From: Okapia johnstoni
Lineage: Eukaryota > Chordata > Mammalia > Artiodactyla > Giraffidae
Length of the DNA stretch: 64,000 nucleotides
Assembly: GCA_024291935.2 (NCBI GenBank)
Contig: CM044306.1
Span: 310,001-374,000 of the forward strand
Reading direction: 5' to 3'
The first letter of the stretch is position 1, and every line of letters begins with the position of its first letter. Shown in pieces: positions 56,262 to 64,000 of the stretch. The notes under the pieces are model-generated. The model was not told where the DNA came from and searched no databases. It saw only the letters and a list, made by a program, of their open reading frames with translations. A program made the position numbers and the translations under genes.

Positions 56262-56735
56262 ACCCGCCTCCTTGCTCTGGGCATCTCCTAAAGCTGACAA
56301 AGAGGTGGCCATTCCCGAGCCCTTTAACCAGGGCAGGCTTCTTGGAGCTGGTGATGCAGTTGTTTAAAGCCCTTGGCGGTGGCTCAGTGGTAAGAACACA
56401 CCTGCCAATGTAGCAGACACGGGTTTGATCTCTGGGTCAGGAAGATCCCCTGGAGGAGGAAACGGCAACCACTCCAGTATTCTAGTCTGAAGAATCCGAC
56501 TGATGGAGGGGCCTGGCGGGCCACAGTCTATGAGGTCACAAAGGGTCGGACACGACTGAGCGACTAAACAACAGCAGCCGCCGAGCAGAGGGAGAGCACA
56601 GGGGCCGGAACGAGGCGCAGGGTTGACGCTCTGCTGGGCGACTTGACACGATCAAAGGGTGGCTGCTGGGGGCAGGCTGGCGAGTGTTGCTAGTGGCTCT
56701 TACTGCTGGACGGGTCTTGATGTCCACCCACTGGG
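56262..56735. repeat. Unclassified repeat, copy B, split by a Bov-tA
   Basis: Left part CTTGCTCTGGGCATCTCCTA, GTGGCCATTCCCGAGCCC, TTTAACCAGGGCAGGCTTCT. After the Bov-tA it resumes with AGAGCACAGGGGCC, TGTTGCTAGTGG and TGATGTCCACCC. It is the counterpart of copy A at 52820-53115. Confidence 0.6.
56364..56577 (+). mobile_element. Bov-tA SINE inserted in copy B
   Basis: Forward: TTGGCGGTGGCTCAGTGGTA, B-box GGTTTGATCTC, ending ACACGACTGAGCGACTAAAC. Confidence 0.93.
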
Positions 56736-56969
56736 GACCGGGCGTGTCATACGGGCACACACAGCTGCAGGGTGGGGACTGACGTGGGGAAACCAGCGCG
56801 CGGGGCAGGGGGAGTTTCTCTGGATGGCCGCCTTCCAGCTCATCACTGAGGCAGGAGTGGCGTTAGACCGTCAGCATTTTGCCACCATCATAGCGATAAC
56901 AGACCTGGGCCGTGACAGCCATCGACCACTAACTTCACAAGAAGGACAGCAGGGTTTTCACGCCTCCTG

Positions 56970-57180
56970 TGTGTGCTAAGTCACCTCAGTTGTGTCTGCC
57001 TCTCTGCCACCCCATGGACTATAGCCCACCAGGCTCCTCTGTCCATGGGACTTTCCAGGCAAGAATACTGGAGTGGGTTATTATGCCCTCCTCCAGGGGA
57101 TCTTCCTGATCCAGGGATCAAACCCAGGTCTCCTGCACTGCAGGCAGGTTCGTTATCACTAGTGCCACCTGGGAAGCCCC
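56970..57180 (-). mobile_element. Bov-tA SINE with 13-bp target-site duplication
   Basis: Complete reverse copy flanked by TTCACGCCTCCTG (56957-56969) and TTCATGCCTCCTG (57181-57193). Its head reads CCCAGGTGGCACTAGTG on the minus strand. Confidence 0.95.
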
Positions 57181-57386
57181 TTCATGCCTCCTGGAGGAGA
57201 GTTATTGGATCTGCATCCTGTCAGACCTCAGGCTCCACCTGCCAATTTACAGGAAGTACTGATAGAAGGAACAGAAGAAAACATCCTCCATGGTGTCTTT
57301 AGGACCCACTGGGGAAGAATGTGGAGTGTCTTCCCAGGGTCAGTTTGGAAGGAAGTCCTTGAGAGCTCAGGGAGAGGGGACGGGGT

Positions 57387-57489
57387 GGGGGATGGGCAGG
57401 AGGAGAGTGAGCTCTGGGACGCCCCGCCCCCCGCCACCTGGGGATGGGCAGGAGGAGAGTGAGCTCTGGGACGCCCCGCCCCCCGCCAG
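57387..57489. repeat. 52-bp tandem duplication
   Basis: Two nearly identical copies of GGGGATGGGCAGGAGGAGAG plus GACGCCCCGCCCCCCGCCA, 52 bp apart. Confidence 0.95.
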
Positions 57490-59202
57490 GAAGTACCACG
57501 AAGACGGTACCCTGGCCGCCTGGAGCCTGTGGACCTGGCACCTCCCCTGCAAGGGGCTGGGACGTGCACCCCCGCCCACTGGCTTTCTGAGCAGCCCCAG
57601 GACACTTTGACTTTCTCACCACCCAGCTGAGTTGGGGCTCAAAGTTGGATTTAATTTGATTTAGGGAAACCCAGGTGTCGCTTGTCACACTGAAGCGTGG
57701 TGGTGAAGGGAGATCACCCACACTCCGCTTTTCTGCTTTGCACCTCGTGTAGCTGCTGGGAGGGCGACGGCTCACATGCACGGTGCTTCTAGAAATGTGC
57801 TGAACAGAGAAATACATGTTTAAGTGATTTACACATACAAAATAGACTCCTTAGCACTTTCATGCAGATTCTCTTACATCGGAAACACAGTGAGAGGTTG
57901 GTGTGTGAATGTGGGTGGATTTAAGATAAAAACTGACCCAAGTCCAGTCTGCTGAGAAGACTGAGCTATGAGGTCTCCTTGTTGCCTTATCAGAAACCTC
58001 CAAGCCCTCGAGCCTTGTTCTTACAAGTGCTGAGCACAGAATGAATTATTCAAAGACCAGTGGTGAAGATCACCCCGCACTAGGAGCCCTGAGATGCAAG
58101 GTCATTTCTGAGCATCCATTGCACCTTCTCGGGGCCAGGAGCCCACCCTGGGCTGGACAGCGGTGTGGTGAGCACACAGCCTCGCCCCCATAATGCTGGG
58201 CTCTGCCGTCCTCTTTCTCAAGGGCAGGCTCTCGCTGCAGCTCGGGGAACACCAGCTCATCAGGAAAGGGCCCGGGAGCAGAAAGTCTGGGCCTGAGGCC
58301 ATGGACTCGGCTTCTTGCCCAAAGCACAGCCTACCTGCTGCTCCAGAGGGACTGGCTGGGGCCATGGAGGCTTGGCACCCAGCCCCAGCCTGCAGGAAGC
58401 CTGGGTGGGACTCAGCAAAGGCACAGGTGGGACCCCAGAGTCCTCAGCCTGCTGGGGGGTACCCAGCCATGACTTGTCTGCTGATCCAAGGCAGAGGCTG
58501 AGCTTCACACCATTTCTTAAAATTCCACACTCTTGGGGGGCACCATCTCGCGTTCCCTAGGCGGGAGGTGGGGGCTGGGGAAGAATACTGGAATCGTGTA
58601 GGCTTGCTTTGGTTTTGCCTCTAACTCCTGCAGCCTTTAGAGTCGAAGATGGAGCTTGGGGGCAGAGCATGAGGTCAATTTTATACGATGCTGTCATTGT
58701 GTGAATGAAAAAACTGAGGTCCCCAGGCTGCTGGCAACACACAGAGGGTGGAGCAGCGTCCAGGGGTAACTCAGGCCTCTGGACAGTGGGCCTGTGGCTG
58801 CCCCGGAAGCAGCAGGGCAGACGCTGCCCAGGCCGACGATCCTTGCTCCAGAAGGGACAGGGGGATCAGGCAGAGCCAGGCAGGAGAAGCCCAGGAGGGC
58901 CCTGGGGGGAGGAGCTCGCCCAAGGTCGCAGAGCAGAGGTCGAGGACCCCAGGCAGGGCGTGCGGGGCTCCAGAGACCATGTCTGCCGGCTGCAGCCGGG
59001 CCACAGCTCACCACCCCTGACCCTGGGGGAGCGGGGGGCGGCCAGAGGCAGCCACCAGGCTGAGCACATGCCCCAGGTCCCAGCCTGTCTGCACCAAGCA
59101 CAGGGGCCCTCAGAAGACCCCGCTCGTTCACCCACGTCTGCGCCCACGCTGCGCCTGGGTTCTTGTGTTCCAGAGGTTAATTAAGTGCCCAGGAGTCATG
59201 CT

Positions 59203-59408
59203 GCCACTTCCTGGTGGCTCAGTCAGTAAAGAGTCCGCCTGCAGGGCAGGAACCCCCCTGCGGGTTCAATCCCTGGGTTGGGAAGAACCCCTGGAGCGTG
59301 AAATGGCAGCCCACTCCAGTGTTCTCGCCTGGACAGTCCCACGGGCTGAGGAGCCTGGCGGGCTACAGTCCCTGGGCCCGCACAGAGTCAGACAGGACTG
59401 AGCCCGCA
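59203..59408 (+). mobile_element. Bov-tA SINE
   Basis: Forward: ACTTCCTGGTGGCTCAGTCA, B-box GGTTCAATCCC, ending AGACAGGACTGAGCCCGC. Confidence 0.92.
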
Positions 59409-59714
59409 TGTGTGCACGTGGTGGCCGTGAGTCTCTGGAGAACCCTGGCACACTTCTTTCATTTCAGAAGGAAACAGTTACTCGGCATGAAGGAGGGGCT
59501 CCCTGACACGCGGTCCTCAGGACACCACTGAGCAGCTGGTGTGGACTTGCCCCAGCGGCCCCCTCAACTCCACACGGCCCTGATGACACACCATTTCTCT
59601 GAAGGGCATCTCCGGGGGTCTGTGTGGGGCGCCACTTGGAGGGGGCTGGTGGGTTCTAGGCGAGAAGGAATGAAAGTCAGAACTGTCCCCCCCTGGCTGG
59701 TGACCCCGAGGGAT

Positions 59715-62410
59715 TTTATTCCATAATGAATCAGACTTTGTTGCATTAGTCTCCCCCTACCATATTTTGAGGGTGAAAAAGTGAAAACTCGTGTATCTTT
59801 TTAAATAAGAGCCCGAGGAAACAAAAAGTCAGAGAGTGTATTGGGGAAGGGCCCATCATTTACGGTTTCTGAGCTGAGTTTACGTGCACTTTAATGTTTG
59901 ACGAAAATCCTTTGATTCTGGAGGGGCTGCAAGGGTCCCAGTTCTGAGATTAATTTATAGACAGAAAAGAAAGGTTCACCCAGCCTGCAGGAGGGGAGAC
60001 AAGGACCCAGAACCCGGGCTGAAGAGCCACGGAAGGTGCATGTCTGGGTGAGAGCGGCCTGCCGGAGCGGCCCGTCCAAACGAGCAGTCAGCCAGCGGCA
60101 CGTGCTCAGGAGCGGCTTCTGCTTTTCCCACGTGCACAAAAACAAGCCTGGCACGGTGACAGAAAGAGTGCTTTAGGGCGAGAAAGCATGTCTAAGGAGC
60201 TCAGCACGTCGCCAAAGGCTGGAGTCCACGTGTCTAAAGGCTGTCAGCTTGGAAATGTGACCGACAGTCTGCAAGCGCGCTGACCAAGCTCTCTGCGGCG
60301 GGCAGCACCCGTTTTTCGGGTAAATCTGAGCAGTAACGGAGGTTACAAGTCGTGGCTGGGCCGACGGGGCGGAAGGGGCTTTACGGCTGTGTCGGTGTAC
60401 CCGTGAGGATGAGCGGTCCACACGCGGGACCGCCAGGCGAGGCTGAACCCTTCAGAGTTGGGGTAGGGGAGGGAAACAGCTTAGGCCAGGTTCCTCGGAG
60501 CAGAAGGGGGTTTTCCAGGCCCAGGAAGGTGGCAGGATTGAGACCGTGGCCCACTTCTCTGGTTCCCCTCTCGTACCCCTGACACAACAGGGAGGTCACA
60601 GGCTGAGCGGTGCCCCTGCCCCGATCCGGCTCCTTGCTGCACTGCCCGCCCCTCGCCCCCTCCTCACTCTTCCCTCCTTCCCTCTCCCCGCCCCCTTTCC
60701 TGCTCCTGGCCCCATACTCCTGTGTTCAGGCCGTTGCCTCCACGACTCAGAAGATGGCTGCATTTGGAGACAATGCCTTTAACGAGCTGAAAATGAGCCA
60801 TTAGGATGGGCTCTCATCCAGTCTGACAGGTGTCCTCCTAAGAGGGGCTTGGACACCAGGGGACACGCAGGCGTGCGGGAAAAACACCGCGTGAGGCCAC
60901 ATCGAGAAGCTGGCTATCGACAAGCCACGGAAAACGGGCGTGGAAGAAATCAAATCTCTGGCACCTAGATCTCAGGTTTCTGGCCTCCAGAACCGTGAGA
61001 AAACCAATGTCTGCTGCTGAAGCCACCCAGGTGGCCACCCAGCAAACAGACGCATGGCCCTCCCCAAGGCCACCCGGGCTGCACGTGCGGCTTTCTGTAT
61101 TTCTTCCTGGAGCCCACGTGTTGCCCGTGGTGGCTTTTTGCACCGAGAACCAAATTCTGTCTTAAAGAGAGCACGAGAGAACAGCTGGAGTGACAGAGAC
61201 ACGTGGCAGAGAGTCCATTTTGTCTAGCTGCTCAAAACCTCAAATCCAGAGCTGGCCGCACCGAGAAGACACGCGGAGACCCAAGCGTCCGTCCTGCAGG
61301 CACCTTTCCCGCTCCCTCTGTGGACTTCACGGAAAGGGCCAGCGCCTCCCCGCTCCGGATTCCTACCAGGGAAAGGGGCATCGCGCCGCCTCGTCCTCTC
61401 CAGGCTTCTATCTGCCGATGCACGCCCAGTCCCAGCAGGCAGATGCTGCCGAGTATGAGCGTTAAACCGGCCCGCTGGTGTTGACAGGGTCCTCGGGAGG
61501 ACTGTCGTGAGTCCGGCTTGTTTAGACTCCAGTGTCGGCAATCCAGCTCCAAACCCCAGGCGGCCTCTTGAAACTCGCCTTCTGCTTTGCTGGGACAGAC
61601 GTCTGTCTACACGATCAGACCAGAAATGTCGCCCCAGTGAGCGGGGACAGTACCCCCGGGCCTGATACAGTGCTTGGCAGTGTTAACTTGGACCAGCCCC
61701 ACCCTGAAATTCCCATCGTCAAAGTCACTTCTCTGGGTTAAGGCATCGAAGTCCCCTGTGAAACATGTTGCTGAGGGGCCCCACACACCAAGACATCACC
61801 AGCTGTTAATGTCTCTTTGACCTCATCCTAGTGGTCCAGACCCCCTTAACCCATCTGGGAGCGTTTGGGGCGGCTGAGTTCTGGTGGGAGAAGAGGAAAG
61901 AGCCCCCTGGCTGTGGAGCACTGGGAGCTGGAGTGAGCAGACCGGTGTGTCACGGGGGAAGGCAGTTACCACCAGGGGTAAAGGACTTGGCAAGGACCCG
62001 GCTGGACAGCTCTGAACCAGCCAGACATCCGGATCAGCCACCTCTTGGCCCCACAGCCCAGATCACGAGGGAGGGCCAGGCCAGGCACTAGACCAGCTGG
62101 GTCTCTGGAAGGAACCCTGCATTGCAGCGCCGGCCTTGGTCTTGGCGGAAATTGTCATATGTGCGGGGTAAAGACCCAAGGGTCGCCCACCTCTGCCTGG
62201 GGAGCAGAGGGCTGAGTGATTGGCTACACCCTGCTCTCCACCAGTTAGCCCTCTCTCTGGCTCCTGACACCCGACCCGCGCAGGAGCTAGTGGGGGGAGC
62301 AGGGAGGGGACGGGTCGGGGGACAGCAGCTGGGTGTGGGGGCACCGGGGCTCACAGGCCAGCGGGGGCAGGGGAGGCTGTCCCGGCCCGCGGTCCAGGGG
62401 AGGCCACGGC
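59715..62410 (-). other. CACNG5: CACNG5 3' UTR and downstream flank (extent unresolved)
   Basis: Sequence after the gamma-5 stop in the direction of transcription. I find no AATAAA or ATTAAA on the minus strand between the stop and 59900. The first hexamers are ATTAAA near 59894 and AATAAA at 59720-59715. Either the 3' UTR is about 2.5 kb, with an old LTR inside it (60740-61045), or a variant signal is used. Confidence 0.35.
60740..61045 (+). repeat. MaLR (MLT1-like) LTR
   Basis: AAGATGGCTGCATTTGGAGA, GGTGTCCTCCTAAGAGGGG, GGTTTCTGGCCTCCAGAACC, GTGAGAAAACCAATGTCTGC, GAAGCCACCCAGGTGG. It lies in the possible CACNG5 3' UTR or just beyond it. Confidence 0.6.
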
Positions 62411-62668
62411 TCAGCACGGGGAGGTGGACATCTGGTCGTAGTCCGGGCACTTGAGCAGCGCTGGGTAGCTGCTGTTCATCTGCAGGGAGGCGTCGCTGGA
62501 GAGGTCGGAGGGGCTGCGGCCGCGGGCCCAGGCGTCCGGGTGCAGGAACTGACCCGAGTAGTCGGAGCAGTTGCTCAGACGTGGGCGGTAGAAGCCGGGG
62601 TGAGGCCGGTACAGGTCCTCGGCGGTGTACCTCTTCATGAACAGGTACACGGACATCACCCCCGCGCT
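62411..62668 (-). CDS. CACNG5: CACNG5 last coding exon (TARP gamma-5, helix 4 end and cytoplasmic tail)
   Basis: The acceptor is cccgcag before AGCGCG. The exon gives 85 codons and a TGA stop at 62413-62411. It begins [15 protein letters not shown], the cytoplasmic end of helix 4, followed by the tail with [19 protein letters not shown], a basic/serine stretch (RGRSPSD), and the terminal [10 protein letters not shown]. Type I TARPs end in the PDZ ligand TTPV. The SPC-type terminus here is the gamma-5 form. With the preceding exon it accounts for roughly the last 134 residues of a protein of about 275. The frame is intact. The reading is direct, and the gene name rests on recalled family sequence. 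Confidence 0.96.
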   Translation of the reverse strand, partial: SAGVMSVYLFMKRYTAEDLYRPHPGFYRPRLSNCSDYSGQFLHPDAWARGRSPSDLSSDASLQMNSSYPALLKCPDYDQMSTSPC

Positions 62669-63330
62669 CTGCGGGAGGAGGCAGAGGGAGGGCGCTGGTG
62701 CTGGAGGCCTGGGCACCCGCCAGAGGGGAGGGGAGGGGAGGGGATGGGGGTGGGGGTGGGGGAAGGGGCGGGGGGAGGGGATGGGGAGAGGGGGCAGGGG
62801 AGGAGGGGATGGGGAGGCGGTGGGGAGGAGGAGGAGGAGACGGGGAGGGGGTGGGGCGGGGGCAGGAGGGGGTGGGGAGAGGGGGCAGGGGGAGGAAGAG
62901 ACGGGGAGGGGGGTGGGGCGGGGGTGGGGAGGGGGAGGAGGAGATGGGGAGAGGATGGGGAGGGGCGGGGGGAGGGGATGGGGAGAGGGGGCAGGGGGAG
63001 AAGGGGATGGGGAGGGGACGGGGAGGGGGAGGAGGAGATGGGGAGAGGGGGCAGGGGGAGGAGGAGACGGGGGGAGGGGGTGGGGAGGGGGCAGGAGGAG
63101 ACGGGGAGGGGGTGGGGAGGGGGCAGGAGGGGATGGGGGAGAGGGGGCAGGGGGAGGAGGGGATGGGGAGGGGAGGGGCAGGGGGAGGAGGAGATGGGGA
63201 GGGGAGGGGGAGGAGGGGTTGGGGGAGGGAGTGGGGAGGGGCGGGGTGGGTGAAGGGCGGAGCCCAGCGGGTCTCCTCCTCCTTCCCCTCCCTCAGCCCC
63301 GCCCCCACCCAGCCCCCCGAAAGGCTTTAC
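62669..63330 (-). other. CACNG5: CACNG5 last coding intron (662 bp)
   Basis: Bounded by gtaaag at 63330-63325 and cccgcag at 62675-62669 (minus strand). About 82 percent of it is the G-rich minisatellite listed separately, which makes the sense RNA strongly pyrimidine-rich. Confidence 0.9.
62702..63245. repeat. G-rich (GGGGA/GGGGAT/GGGGCA) minisatellite inside CACNG5 intron
   Basis: About 545 bp of imperfect repeats built from GGGGAGGGGG, GAGGAGGAGATGGGGAGAG and GGGGGCAGGGGGAGGAG blocks on the plus strand. The gene is on the minus strand, so the G-rich strand is the template and the pre-mRNA is C/U-rich. The long frames through it on both strands are composition artefacts. Confidence 0.9.
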
Positions 63331-63476
63331 CTCGGTTAACAGGAAGGAGATGGCCGCGAAGGCGAAGGACCAGCCGTACTTGTAGCTGAAGTAGGTCTCC
63401 GCGTCCCTGGTCCTGTTGAGCATCTCGTCGCTGATGCTGGAGATGTAGAGCACCAGGCCCACCACGAGGGAGAGGC
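63331..63476 (-). CDS. CACNG5: CACNG5 penultimate coding exon (TARP gamma-5, TM3 end, loop 2, TM4)
   Basis: 146-bp exon on the minus strand. The acceptor is gcag before GCCTCTCC, the donor is GAG followed by gtaaag. It takes one base of a glycine codon from the previous exon and then reads 48 codons. The peptide includes SLVVGLVLYISSIS (end of the third helix), an extracellular segment with an NRT glycosylation sequon and the DAETYFSYKYGW stretch, then SFAFAAISFLLTE, which starts helix 4. This is the second extracellular loop and fourth helix of a type II TARP. Recalled similarity to mammalian gamma-5 is very high over the whole exon and differs from gamma-7. It splices in frame to the exon at 62668. 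No disruption is seen. Confidence 0.95.
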
Positions 63477-64000
63477 CTGCGGGGGCGGGGGCTTAGCCAG
63501 GCCCGGAGCTGCCCGGGCGCCCGCCTCCCCTCCGGTTCCGGGGAAAGGCGGCGCCTGGGTGACCATGAGCTCACTCTGGAGTTCAAGGGGAGCAGGAGTC
63601 CGTCCCCCAAGACCCTGCCTGGACCGTCACCCTCCAGACAGAGGCCGGCGTGCAGGTGGGGCTGCTGCTCTGCCAGGGCCTCCCGAGGCCCACCCTGCCT
63701 CTCCTCAGAGTCACTGGCGGGGCAGGAGCCGGCACCTAGTGTCCTAAACCCCCCGGTCACCCTACGGTGACCTCAGGGGGCTTCTGCTGTACTCAGGGGT
63801 AACGTGTGCTCGCCCGCCAGAGGTGGCAGGGCCTCCAGTCCCCGGACGGTGGTCTGTGCAGCCCACCCGCCCCCGGGTGTGGCCCGTGGGTGTGTCCCGC
63901 TGCCCTGGAGAGGCAGGGGTGGCGAAGATGCTGGCAGACTGGCCGGCGAGGCGTCAGAGGCCGGGGGTGGGGCCGGGCCCAACCCTTCCCCTCATGGAGC
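63477..64000 (-). other. CACNG5: CACNG5 intron upstream of the penultimate exon (partial)
   Basis: GC-rich sequence with no exon resembling the preceding part of gamma-5 (the helix 2 to helix 3 region). It is treated as intron running off the window. No named repeat was recognised. Confidence 0.7.

Larger units (their letters stand above)
15621..59714. other. Intergenic region between CACNG5 and CACNG4
   Basis: No host exon was recognised on either strand. Stretches not covered by the listed repeats (for example 19200-20000, 22300-23070, 23240-25070, 25500-26520, 27000-28530, 28910-30165, 30300-31440, 34930-35980, 36530-37390, 46070-48010, 51060-52270, 57500-59200) show only shadow frames and no feature I can support beyond the short motifs given in the findings. 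Confidence 0.65.

Noticed and set aside
62088..63465. Frames of 406, 306, 269 and 254 codons over the CACNG5 3' region
   Set aside because: They read through the intronic minisatellite. Only the two spliced exons have conserved protein.
63477..64000. Earlier CACNG5 exon in the last 0.5 kb
   Set aside because: No frame matches the gamma-5 helix 2-3 region, and short frames here are GC artefacts.

Overview
This is vertebrate nuclear DNA from a ruminant, most likely a bovid. The evidence is about twenty Bov-tA or Bov-A2 SINEs, at least nine pieces of BovB (RTE-class) LINE or its ART2A-like 3' end, and two CHR-type tRNA SINEs, together with spliced mammalian exons. Most open frames in the window are GC-rich, simple-repeat or transposon frames and are not genes.

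Only two host genes are supported, both on the minus strand and both encoding TARP/claudin-like auxiliary subunits of AMPA receptors and calcium channels. The last two coding exons of CACNG5 (gamma-5) lie at 63476-62411. The first coding exon of CACNG4 (gamma-4) lies at 15142-14923, inside a large CpG island (about 13640-15620). Transcription runs from high to low coordinates, so CACNG5 is upstream of CACNG4, which is the order I know from the mammalian CACNG5-CACNG4-CACNG1 cluster. The upstream exons of CACNG5 and exons 2 onward of CACNG4 are outside the window.

Layout by coordinate. 1-14922: 5' part of CACNG4 intron 1, with MIR, Bov-tA and BovB pieces and a 0.8-kb homopurine tract at 6483-7272. 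13640-15620: CpG island promoter, exon 1 and leader, with a perfect RFX X-box and alternating purine-pyrimidine tracts. 15620-62410: intergenic DNA of about 47 kb filled with SINEs, BovB, MIR, L2, MaLR-like LTRs, a Tigger DNA transposon, a solitary ERV LTR nested in a BovB, and many tandem repeats. 62411-64000: 3' end of CACNG5, whose last coding intron is mostly a G-rich minisatellite.

The two genes encode related four-helix membrane proteins that regulate AMPA-receptor trafficking and gating in neurons and glia. Their adjacency suggests shared regulatory DNA. I found no bacterial or phage-type system and no RNA gene beyond tRNA-derived SINEs. The most interesting signals are regulatory and structural: four RFX-like X-boxes, a consensus CTCF site in an orphan CpG-rich patch, G-rich minisatellites with the G-rich strand as template in both genes, nested transposon insertions with readable target-site duplications, and a pair of diverged unclassified repeats.
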